Of a DNA stretch of 20,188 nt, positions 14,722 through 20,188 are shown piece after piece (positions within the stretch are counted from its first letter, which is position 1; each line of letters starts with the position of its first letter). Below the pieces are notes generated by a model. That model was given only the letters and a program-made list of their open reading frames with translations, made no database searches and was not told the DNA's origin. The stretch is from DASQUP01 sp035641235. Lineage in GTDB: Bacteria > Actinomycetota > CADDZG01 > WHSQ01. The DNA lies in NCBI GenBank assembly GCA_035641235.1, contig DASQUP010000204.1, forward strand, positions 1-20,188. The letters are read 5' to 3'. The translations under genes and the position numbers were made by a program.

Positions 14722-15828
14722 TCAACCCCACACATCGCGGGCGACCTCGCTGAGGCGCTCGAGCTTTGCCCGTTGAATGTCCTCGGTCACCAGGTTGCCC
14801 GGCAGGGTCGAGGCGAACCCACACTGAGGGCTGAGAGCAAGTCTTTCGACAGGGACGTACTGCGAGGCCTCCTCGACTCTGCTCCTCAGCAAGTCCGCAG
14901 CCTCAACCTCGGGTTCTTTAGTCGTGATGAGGCCGAGCACCACAACCTTGTCGTCTGGGACGAACCGGAGGGGTGCAAAGGTCCCCGAACGAGGTGAGTC
15001 GTATTCGAGCATCAGCCGGTCGACGTGGATGCCGGTGAAGAGTTGCTCGGCGATGTCGTCATAGCCCCCTTCGACAGACCACATGCTCTTGTGGTTTCCG
15101 CGACAGAGGTGCAGGCCCCACGTCACGTTTGGGAAGCTGTCGACCAGTTGGTTGTCGTAGTCGATCATCTGCTGGAGCCACGTCGCCGGGTCGAGTCCAA
15201 CGCGCCGGAGGTTCTCCCGTCCCTCCTCGCTAACGAGATGCGTGTAGCGAGGTGAGTCGAGCTGCATGTACCGGGCGCCGGCATCGACCAGTTGCTGAAC
15301 CATTTCTCGGTAGAGGTTCAAGACGTCATGCATGTAGGCGTCCCGATCGGGATACGCTGCTTCAGATACACCCGGCACCCAGAGGACGCTGGCGTAGGTC
15401 AGTCCGGGCATGGTCGTCTTCACGGCCGTCGTCGCGTGTTTGCTGACGAACTCGTATTCCTTCAGAGACAAGTTCTGCCTCAGCGTGACCCGCTCGTGGA
15501 CGGCGGGAAGCCGAAGCTCCTCGAGGCTCGGCGCGCCGCCACGCTGGAAGGGCACGGGGGCCGGCGCCTGCAGGCTGTACCCGCCGAGGCTCTCGGTCAA
15601 CGGATCGAACCAGCGAGCCCTTCGCACTTCGCCATCGGTCACGACGTCGACGCCGGCTTCCTCCTGCAGTGCTATCGCGTGTATGCCGGCTTCCTCTTGG
15701 ATTTCCTCGAGCTCCCCCTCGGAAATCGATCCCGCTTCCCTGCGCTCCATCGCCTCCTTGAGCGCGGGTGGTCGAAGCAGGCTCCCGATCACCTCGGCGT
15801 GCAACGGGTTTGGCGTCTCACTCCCCAT
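14722..15828 (-). CDS. Cobalamin-independent methionine synthase-like (MetE C-terminal type) methyltransferase
   Basis: At 368 residues this matches the catalytic half of MetE, as in the short YxjG/YxjH-like proteins, with no N-terminal repeat. All four zinc ligands are present: HLC (His and Cys of TWGLHLCRGNH), the Glu of MLEYDS, and the Cys of LSPQCGF. The opening AEVIGSLLRPPALKEA and the DGEVRR block are also typical. Full MetE moves a methyl group from methyl-tetrahydrofolate to homocysteine; short homologues can use other methyl donors. I take the ATG at 15828, seven bases after GGAGG; a GTG one codon earlier is possible. It sits between the aldehyde dehydrogenase and pobA, which suggests a role tied to aromatic substrates, for example in handling methyl groups. 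That link is inference. Confidence 0.83.
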   Translation of the reverse strand: MGSETPNPLHAEVIGSLLRPPALKEAMERREAGSISEGELEEIQEEAGIHAIALQEEAGVDVVTDGEVRRARWFDPLTESLGGYSLQAPAPVPFQRGGAPSLEELRLPAVHERVTLRQNLSLKEYEFVSKHATTAVKTTMPGLTYASVLWVPGVSEAAYPDRDAYMHDVLNLYREMVQQLVDAGARYMQLDSPRYTHLVSEEGRENLRRVGLDPATWLQQMIDYDNQLVDSFPNVTWGLHLCRGNHKSMWSVEGGYDDIAEQLFTGIHVDRLMLEYDSPRSGTFAPLRFVPDDKVVVLGLITTKEPEVEAADLLRSRVEEASQYVPVERLALSPQCGFASTLPGNLVTEDIQRAKLERLSEVARDVWG

Positions 15829-15873
15829 CACGAAACCTCCTTCAACCAGTTACGCGTTTCCGAGGCGTGTAGC

Positions 15874-16119
15874 TGGTGCCTCGACCAGCAATGTCGGTAG
15901 GGTTCTGCAGGCGAAAAAACTGCGCCTGGCTGCGTTCTCGGTCGGGCACGTACGCTCCTGGTACGCACCCTCCCTGCGGCACGGCTCCGCCGAGTACTTG
16001 GTATCGCCGCTTCGGTCTGGTTGCGTTTCCTGCCGGACGGGCGTGCAGGTCGGTGCGCTGCCGCAGGCTTGTTTTTCGCGCCGCAGAACCTCGCAAACAT
16101 CACTGGCCGAGGCACTAGA
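15874..16119. repeat. Long imperfect palindrome (two inverted ~80-120 bp arms)
   Basis: The 286 bases between the aldehyde dehydrogenase and MetE-like genes contain no convincing gene. The plus strand from 15874 resembles the reverse complement of the other end. Shared blocks in the same order are GTGCCTCG, CCAG, ATGT, GGTTCTGC, GCGAAAAA and GCCTG, followed by weaker matches (for example GCACG and ACGCA) toward a centre near 15997. By eye the outer 60-65 bases are about 70-75% identical with small insertions. The right arm begins directly behind the TAG stop of the aldehyde dehydrogenase. This could be a MITE-like mobile element, a large transcribed hairpin ending or stabilising the upstream mRNA, or a decayed inverted duplication. 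No flanking target duplication is evident. Confidence 0.7.
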
Positions 16120-17593
16120 AGGGAAACGGTCTGGTACCGCTCTGCACGGTGACCCATCGGAGTTCGGTGAACTCCTCGATCGCCGCCGTGCCACCGAAAC
16201 GGCCCCATCCGCTGTCCTTAACTCCGCCGAACGGCATCTGAGGCTCGTCGTGAACCGTCTGGTCGTTGATGTGGACGATCCCGGCCTCTAGATTGTGTGC
16301 AATCGACATTCCCTTGTCGGGGTCTCCGGTGATGATTCCCGAAGCCAGCCCGTAGGACGTCGCGTTTGCGCGGCGGACTGCCTCATCGGTGTCGGCAACA
16401 ACCTCCACGGCCGCAACGGGCCCGAACGTCTCCTGGGTTGCGAATTCCGAATCCGGAGGGACGTCGGCCAGAAGAGTCGCCTGGAAACATGGGCCAATCG
16501 CCTCACCGCCGGCCAGGAGGCGAGCGCCTTTGGAGACGGCTTCGTCGACTCGCCCGGCTACCGTCTCGAGCGCGCGCTTGTTGATGAGCGGTCCGATGAT
16601 CGTGTCGTGTTCCCTCGGATCGCCGGTCTTGAGGCCGGCAGTCTTCTTCGCCAGCCTCTCTACGAACTCGTCGGCGATTGGTCTTTCGACGATTATTCGC
16701 CGGGCCGACATGCATATCTGACCCTGATGCATAAAGGCTCCGAAGGCGGCAGCATCGACGGCATATTCCATGTCGGCGTCGCCCAGCACTATGAGCGGGT
16801 TGTAGCCCCCCAGCTCCAGGAGCACCCGTTTGAGATTGCGGCCCGCGGTCTCCGCGAGCTTGCGGCCGGTCGCGGTCGAGCCCGTGAAGTTGATTCTTCG
16901 GACAAGTGAGTTCTCGGCGAACTCGTCTCCGATCGGACCTGCCGCCCCGGGAGCGTGGGTCACGACATTCAGGGCCCCCTCAGGAAGGCCGGCCTCGGTG
17001 AAGATCTCCCCCCACACAAGCCCACCGGAGAACGGCGATTCCTCGGAAGGCTTCAAAACAACCGTATTGCCCAGGGCGAGCGGTGCCGTGATCGATCGTG
17101 CCGACAGGATCAGCGCGGCGTTCCACGGCGCGATCGCTCCGACAACTCCCACAGGTCGGCGCAGCCCCATCGCCATCGCACCAGGGATATCGGATGGAAT
17201 GATCTCCCCCATCGGGCTGTACGCAATCCCGGCTGCCTGGCGGAACAGACCGGGGACGAAGCCCATCTGGAACATCCCGAATCCGAAACTCGCACCGGTC
17301 TCTTCCGCGAGGAGCGAGACGATTTCCTCCCGGCGGGACTCGAGGATCTCAGCGGCCCGAAGGAAGATCCCCTGCCTCACTATGGGAGGGGTACTCGACC
17401 ATTCGGGAAATGCCGCAGCCGCCGACTCGATCGCTCGGCGGGCATCCTCTTTTGTGCCCGCCGGAACGGTCGCGACGACGTTGCCCGTAAATGGGTCGAG
17501 ATCCTCGAACGTCCCGCCGTCCCCGGCTCCGACCCACTGACCTCCAATGAACTGGCGGTACTCTCGCTTCGCTGCCTCGGTCGTGATGCTCAC
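16115..17593 (-). CDS. NAD(P)-dependent aromatic aldehyde dehydrogenase
   Basis: The 492-residue protein is a complete class 3-type aldehyde dehydrogenase. Visible functional residues are Asn158 in APWNAAL, Lys181 in VLKPSEE, FTGSTATG (236-243), the general base Glu260 in LELGG, and the nucleophile Cys294 in GQICMSARR. The C-terminus, EEFTELRWVTVQSGTRPFPF, resembles vanillin, benzaldehyde and salicylaldehyde dehydrogenases. Together with pobA downstream this suggests oxidation of 4-hydroxybenzaldehyde or a related aldehyde to the benzoate. The start is GTG at 17593 behind GGGGAGGGATC. It is transcribed away from the GntR gene across a region with repeated TGCATACA motifs. Between this gene and the next lies the long palindrome at 15874-16119. 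Confidence 0.9.
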   Translation of the reverse strand: MSITTEAAKREYRQFIGGQWVGAGDGGTFEDLDPFTGNVVATVPAGTKEDARRAIESAAAAFPEWSSTPPIVRQGIFLRAAEILESRREEIVSLLAEETGASFGFGMFQMGFVPGLFRQAAGIAYSPMGEIIPSDIPGAMAMGLRRPVGVVGAIAPWNAALILSARSITAPLALGNTVVLKPSEESPFSGGLVWGEIFTEAGLPEGALNVVTHAPGAAGPIGDEFAENSLVRRINFTGSTATGRKLAETAGRNLKRVLLELGGYNPLIVLGDADMEYAVDAAAFGAFMHQGQICMSARRIIVERPIADEFVERLAKKTAGLKTGDPREHDTIIGPLINKRALETVAGRVDEAVSKGARLLAGGEAIGPCFQATLLADVPPDSEFATQETFGPVAAVEVVADTDEAVRRANATSYGLASGIITGDPDKGMSIAHNLEAGIVHINDQTVHDEPQMPFGGVKDSGWGRFGGTAAIEEFTELRWVTVQSGTRPFPF

Positions 17594-17621
17594 GATCCCT
17601 CCCCAGAACGAGCGCTACTTC

Positions 17622-17653
17622 TTTGCATACACCCAGCCGATCCTGTATGCAAA
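17622..17653. promoter_or_regulatory. Perfect 10-bp inverted repeat, putative GntR operator at the aldehyde dehydrogenase promoter
   Basis: TTTGCATACA (17622-17631) and TGTATGCAAA (17644-17653) are exact reverse complements separated by 12 bases. On the minus strand TTGCAT and TATGCA are 17 bases apart, so they could themselves be the -35 and -10 of the aldehyde dehydrogenase promoter, although each matches consensus at only three of six positions. The motif recurs at 17717-17728. TGT...ACA half-sites are typical of FadR/FCD-type GntR regulators, and such a regulator is encoded next door. Confidence 0.65.
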
Positions 17654-17699
17654 ACGACCAACCTTGAAGCTCGAATACTGGCCGGCTCAAGGGCGTCCC

Positions 17700-17729
17700 T
17701 TGGGGTCGTCGGCTGGTTGTGCATACAAT
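17700..17729 (+). promoter_or_regulatory. gntR promoter with overlapping operator
   Basis: TTGGGG (17700-17705) and TACAAT (17724-17729) are spaced by 18 bases; the -10 matches consensus at five of six positions. The near-palindrome TTGTGCATACAA at 17717-17728 lies on the -10 box and repeats the motif found at 17622-17653. This geometry predicts that the GntR protein represses its own gene. The leader would be about 40 bases to the GTG at 17777. Confidence 0.6.
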
Positions 17730-17776
17730 CGATCCCTGCCGGTAGGCTTCCGCGCCTCGCGGGGAGGAGAGCATCC

Positions 17777-18538
17777 GTGCGGTTGTCACAGACGATGCGG
17801 GCGGTCCTGAGTTTGCGTCAACTTCTCTTGAGCGGTGAATTCGCCCCCGGAACTCGTATGTCGGAGATCCCTCTGGTGGAGCGTCTGGGCGTCTCCCGCA
17901 CCCCGTTGCGGCTCGCGCTCGCTCGGCTCGAGCACGAGGGTCTCCTCGAGCGGCTGGCGGGTGGCGGCTACGTCGTCAAACAGTTCACACAATCGGACAT
18001 CGACGACGCGATCGAATTGCGCGGCGTTCTCGAAGGGACGGCCGTGCGCCTGGCAGCGGAACGCGGGGTCGATCCCTCCCACCTTGCTGCGATGCGGGCC
18101 TGTTGCTCTCGTATGGAGACCGTTGTGCACGACTCCGACGTCGACTCTTTCGTGCGTTACGTGGATCTCAACCAGAGGTTTCATACGCTGATGGTGGAGG
18201 CTGCTCACAGCCCGGTCATCGAGAGGGCGCTTGATGGCATCGTGGCGTTGCCTTTTGCGTCACCGAGTGCCTTTGTGCTCGCACAAGCGGAGCTACCGGA
18301 ATCGCGAGAGGTCCTCGTGATCGCACAAAGCCATCACCGCGGGCTCGTGGAGGCGATGGCGAATCGCGAAGGGACGCGCGCCGAGAGCCTGGCGCGCGAG
18401 CATGCCCGCATTTCAAGGCGCAACCTTGAGATAGTGCTGAGGACGCGAGATGCGCGCAAACGTGTCCCAGGTGCATCTCTCGTCAAACCCGCAGATCAAA
18501 TGGACACGGACGCACCGGGAGAATCCCGTGCGGTTTGA
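17777..18538 (+). CDS. GntR-family transcriptional regulator, FadR/FCD subfamily
   Basis: The 253-residue protein has an N-terminal winged helix-turn-helix at about 5-70 (LSGEFAPGTRMSEIPLVERL, then GVSRTPLRLALARLEHEGLL). An all-helical FCD effector domain at about 75-225 contains the expected Asp and His metal or ligand residues in DLNQRFHTLM, SHHRGLVEAM and AREHARIS. FCD regulators bind organic acids and usually repress an adjacent catabolic operon. The start is GTG at 17777, seven bases after GAGGAG; the open frame further upstream is antisense to the aldehyde dehydrogenase and is not used. Its end overlaps the substrate-binding-protein gene by 11 bases. Repeated TGCATACA motifs upstream are its likely targets. 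Confidence 0.9.
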   Translation: MRLSQTMRAVLSLRQLLLSGEFAPGTRMSEIPLVERLGVSRTPLRLALARLEHEGLLERLAGGGYVVKQFTQSDIDDAIELRGVLEGTAVRLAAERGVDPSHLAAMRACCSRMETVVHDSDVDSFVRYVDLNQRFHTLMVEAAHSPVIERALDGIVALPFASPSAFVLAQAELPESREVLVIAQSHHRGLVEAMANREGTRAESLAREHARISRRNLEIVLRTRDARKRVPGASLVKPADQMDTDAPGESRAV

Positions 18539-19565
18539 GCTGAGCTGGATCAAAACACTCTTGAGTCGAATCGCGCGCCCTGCGATCCTCGTTGTTTCGT
18601 GTCTTGTTCTCGTTGCGGGCATGTTCGCCGCCTGCGGAGGCGATGACGACGACGGTGGAGATGTTGCGGAAGCCGGTAGCGAAGAAGGAGAGCCGGTCTC
18701 ATTGGATGTCGGTGTTATCCCGATCGCCGACGTTGCGCCCCTGTACCTCGGTATCGAGGAAGGATTCTTCGAAGAAGAGAACCTAACGATCAACCCACAA
18801 CCCGCCGAGGGCGGTGCGATCATCACGCCTGAGGTGATCAGTGGGGACCTTCAAATCGGGTACTCAAACACAGTCTCGCTGTTGATCGCCGCGTCCCAGG
18901 ACCTCCCCGTCAAGATCATTTCCCAGGGCGTGATTGCTGGCCGAGATGAGTCCGAGGCGTGGGCCGATCTATTGGTGCTCAAAGACGGACCCATAAAGGA
19001 GCCCTCCGATCTCGAAGGCAAGGCCATTGCAGTGAACACGCTGAACAGCATCTGCGAGGTCACTATCAAAGCATCACTCGAGGACATGGGCGTCGACGTC
19101 TCGACCCTTAAGTTTGCCGAGGTGCCCTTTGTGGATATGAACGCAGCCCTGGAAGCCGGTCGGGTCGAGGGTGCCTGCGCAGTCGAGCCGTTCGTGACCG
19201 CCGGGAAGGCAGCCAATGCGGTCGGAATCGATCCGTTCTTCGTGAACACTGCACCCGATCTCACCGTGGCCACATACTTCACCACGAGGCAGTACGCCGA
19301 AGAAAACGCCGACGTCGTCGAGCGGTTCGTTCGGGCCATTCACAGGTCTCTCGACTTCGCTGAACAGAATCCGGACAAGGTAAGAAAGATCCTCCCGACA
19401 TATACGGAGATTCCAGATGCAGTTGCTCAGCAAATCACATTGCCCGCATGGCGATCTGACCTGAACGAAGACACGATTGAGCTGACGGCCGAACTGGCCG
19501 TGAAGTACGGACTCATCGAGGAGGCACCGAATCTCGAAGAACTGCTGCTTAGCCCCACGGGATGA
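18528..19565 (+). CDS. ABC transporter substrate-binding lipoprotein, NMT1/THI5 (SsuA/TauA-like) family
   Basis: This 345-residue protein has a lipoprotein signal: a basic N-terminus, a hydrophobic stretch at about 18-35, and lipobox FAAC with Cys36, followed by an acidic GGDDDDGGD linker. The mature part fits the NMT1/THI5-like solute-binding fold, with IADVAPLYLGIEEGFFEEEN, a YSNTVSLLIAA segment, DLEGKAIAVNT, and a second lobe around EVPFVDMNAALEAGRVEGACAVEPF. Members bind thiamine precursors, sulfonates, nitrate or aromatic acids. The start is GTG at 18528 after GGGAG, overlapping the GntR stop by 11 bases. No permease or ATPase gene follows: 15 bases downstream comes a truncated homocysteine methyltransferase. 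The ligand is unknown; an aromatic or methylated compound fits the neighbourhood. Confidence 0.9.
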   Translation: MRFELSWIKTLLSRIARPAILVVSCLVLVAGMFAACGGDDDDGGDVAEAGSEEGEPVSLDVGVIPIADVAPLYLGIEEGFFEEENLTINPQPAEGGAIITPEVISGDLQIGYSNTVSLLIAASQDLPVKIISQGVIAGRDESEAWADLLVLKDGPIKEPSDLEGKAIAVNTLNSICEVTIKASLEDMGVDVSTLKFAEVPFVDMNAALEAGRVEGACAVEPFVTAGKAANAVGIDPFFVNTAPDLTVATYFTTRQYAEENADVVERFVRAIHRSLDFAEQNPDKVRKILPTYTEIPDAVAQQITLPAWRSDLNEDTIELTAELAVKYGLIEEAPNLEELLLSPTG

Positions 19566-19580
19566 CGAGGAGGTGCCCGA

Positions 19581-19730
19581 ATGTCGAAGTCGCGCGGTAA
19601 GTCCCCGTACGCGCGGATCGAGGCACTCATCTCTCAGGAGCAGTGCGTCATCCTCGACGGAGGAACGGCGACCGAGCTCGAGGTCACGTTGCGGGAGGAC
19701 CGGGAGCGTCCCAGCCCGTTTTTTTCTTGA
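19581..19730 (+). pseudogene. N-terminal stub of a homocysteine S-methyltransferase family gene
   Basis: Behind a perfect GAGGAGG SD, an ATG at 19581 opens a 49-codon frame reading ARIEALISQEQCVILDGGTATELE, the typical beginning of MmuM/BHMT-type homocysteine methyltransferases (about 300 residues). After TELEVTLRED the similarity is lost, and the frame ends at TGA 19728-19730 just past a seven-T run. None of the zinc-binding GG..CC C-terminus is found in any frame up to the window edge. The gene therefore looks cut off, most likely by a rearrangement or insertion next to the DUF222 gene. It begins 15 bases after the substrate-binding-protein stop and would have been the third gene of the gntR operon. 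Confidence 0.65.
19701..19725 (+). terminator. Possible intrinsic terminator at the end of the truncated gene
   Basis: CGGG at 19701-19704 can pair with CCCG shortly downstream, or GGGA with TCCC in the same stretch, and seven T residues follow at 19719-19725. The stem is short, so this is a weak candidate. It lies where the methyltransferase similarity ends. Confidence 0.3.
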
Positions 19731-19733
19731 CCA

Positions 19734-19776
19734 AGCGTCTCCCAGATGCTCGGGTTCTCTGTGTCGCTGAGACGCT
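19734..19776. repeat. Perfect 8-bp inverted repeat between the truncated gene and the DUF222 gene
   Basis: AGCGTCTC (19734-19741) and GAGACGCT (19769-19776) are exact complements separated by 27 bases. It starts four bases after the stop of the methyltransferase stub. It could mark the end of an inserted element or be a transcript hairpin. Confidence 0.35.
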
Positions 19777-19874
19777 GCCCAAGAGCGCCGCTTTTCCAGA
19801 AAACTATTGAAGAAATCTGAGCAATCCGGCGATTCCGTCGATTACCTGTCACACCGGCCTGCTTGAATCGAATC

Positions 19875-20188
19875 ATGGCAACTACGCAGATCCACGAAGT
19901 TGTGGAGGGACTCGAGAAGGCCAACGCAAACCTCGAGGTCGATCTCCTGCCGGTTGATTCGGCGCGCGATTTGTTGGACGAGTATGCACGCGTGGAGAAG
20001 CTCGCGTCTTATGGAAAGGCGGAGCTGGCGCGCCGGATCGACGATGCCGCTGCTGTGGCACGAGCTACCGGCACGTCGATGGGTCACGCGAAGAAGACTC
20101 TGGAGACCGGCGCCGCTCTGAAGGACGCGCCGGAAGTCGGTTCGGCGCTCGCTACCGGTGAGATCTCCTTGGACCAGGCGGGAGAGAT
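19875..20188 (+). CDS. DUF222 (13E12-repeat family) protein, partial; HNH domain expected beyond the window
   Basis: The visible 104 codons start at ATG 19875 and read MATTQIHEVVEGLEKANANL, then ARDLLDEYARVEKLASYGKAEL, ARATGTSMGHAKKTLETGAAL, and ATGEISLDQAGE. The pattern of a helical segment, then TGxS..A.K.L.TG..L, P.V..AL..GEISLDQA is characteristic of DUF222. In actinobacteria DUF222 usually precedes a C-terminal HNH endonuclease motif, and the family includes the 13E12 repeat proteins of Mycobacterium tuberculosis, which occur in many copies and are linked to mobile elements. No SD is visible before the ATG, unlike its neighbours. The HNH part lies outside the window, so nuclease function is expected but not seen. 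Confidence 0.85.
   Translation, partial: MATTQIHEVVEGLEKANANLEVDLLPVDSARDLLDEYARVEKLASYGKAELARRIDDAAAVARATGTSMGHAKKTLETGAALKDAPEVGSALATGEISLDQAGE

Noticed and set aside
15874..16119. Idea that the palindrome is an integron attC site
   Set aside because: It is longer than most attC sites and I could not find the paired RYYYAAC/GTTRRRY core sites at its ends; no integrase gene is nearby.
15842..16208. Several overlapping open frames on both strands in the aldehyde dehydrogenase-MetE gap
   Set aside because: They arise because the palindrome is GC-rich and poor in stops; none has an SD or a recognisable family, and the inverted-repeat structure explains the sequence better.
16955..17776. Long plus-strand open frame continuous with the GntR gene
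   Set aside because: It is antisense to the aldehyde dehydrogenase, shows no recognisable domain, and a strong SD plus GTG at 17777 marks the true GntR start.

Overview
This is a GC-rich, gene-dense stretch of bacterial chromosome, most likely from an actinomycete (Actinomycetota), possibly an uncultured lineage. The lineage call rests on gene content: a PPOX-class F420-type oxidoreductase, an F420-NADP-reductase-like protein, an ABATE/CGNR zinc-finger protein, an HAE3/MMPL-type RND exporter, a DUF222 (13E12-repeat) protein, and frequent GTG or TTG starts behind strong Shine-Dalgarno (SD) sequences. No rRNA, tRNA, CRISPR array or complete insertion sequence was seen.

Layout. (1) Positions 1-3765, minus strand: a DoxX-like membrane protein cut by the window edge, then an MMPL/RND exporter followed by an F420-NADP-reductase-like dehydrogenase. 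(2) Positions 3995-6745, minus: a regulatory partner-switching cassette. It has a GAF + SpoIIE phosphatase + HATPase (RsbU/RsbW-like) fusion, an overlapping STAS (RsbV-like) antagonist, and a protein of unknown family. (3) Positions 6867-9777: a ParB-N-domain protein, true pcaC, a DUF6766 membrane protein on plus, then the PPOX and CGNR genes on minus. (4) Positions 9797-10806, plus: a good promoter with a palindrome, an antibiotic-biosynthesis-monooxygenase-fold protein, and 3-methyladenine DNA glycosylase I. Its stop codon interlocks with that of a convergent gene of unknown function carrying an HExxE motif. (5) Positions 11694-17593, minus: an aromatic-catabolism block of aldehyde dehydrogenase, MetE-like methyltransferase, pobA, pcaB and a CoA-binding protein. 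A roughly 245-bp imperfect palindrome splits it between the first two genes. (6) Positions 17777-19730, plus and divergent from block 5: a GntR/FCD regulator, an overlapping lipoprotein substrate-binding protein, and a 49-codon stub of a homocysteine S-methyltransferase. (7) From 19875 to the edge: a DUF222/13E12-type gene.

How it works together. The aldehyde dehydrogenase, PobA, PcaB and PcaC fit oxidation of an aromatic aldehyde to 4-hydroxybenzoate, hydroxylation to protocatechuate, and the middle steps of the beta-ketoadipate pathway. Protocatechuate 3,4-dioxygenase (pcaGH) and the later steps are not in the window. The GntR protein is the natural candidate regulator. The 183-bp divergent intergenic region carries three copies of a TGCATACA/TGTATGCA motif, two of them forming a perfect 10-bp inverted repeat and the third lying on the predicted gntR -10 box. 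A MetE-like protein on one side and a broken homocysteine methyltransferase on the other suggest that methyl groups are also handled, perhaps from a methoxylated or N-methylated substrate; that is inference.

Items most worth a second look: the long palindrome at 15874-16119, the operator array at 17622-17729, the interrupted operon next to the DUF222 gene, and the HExxE gene with its nested inverted repeats.
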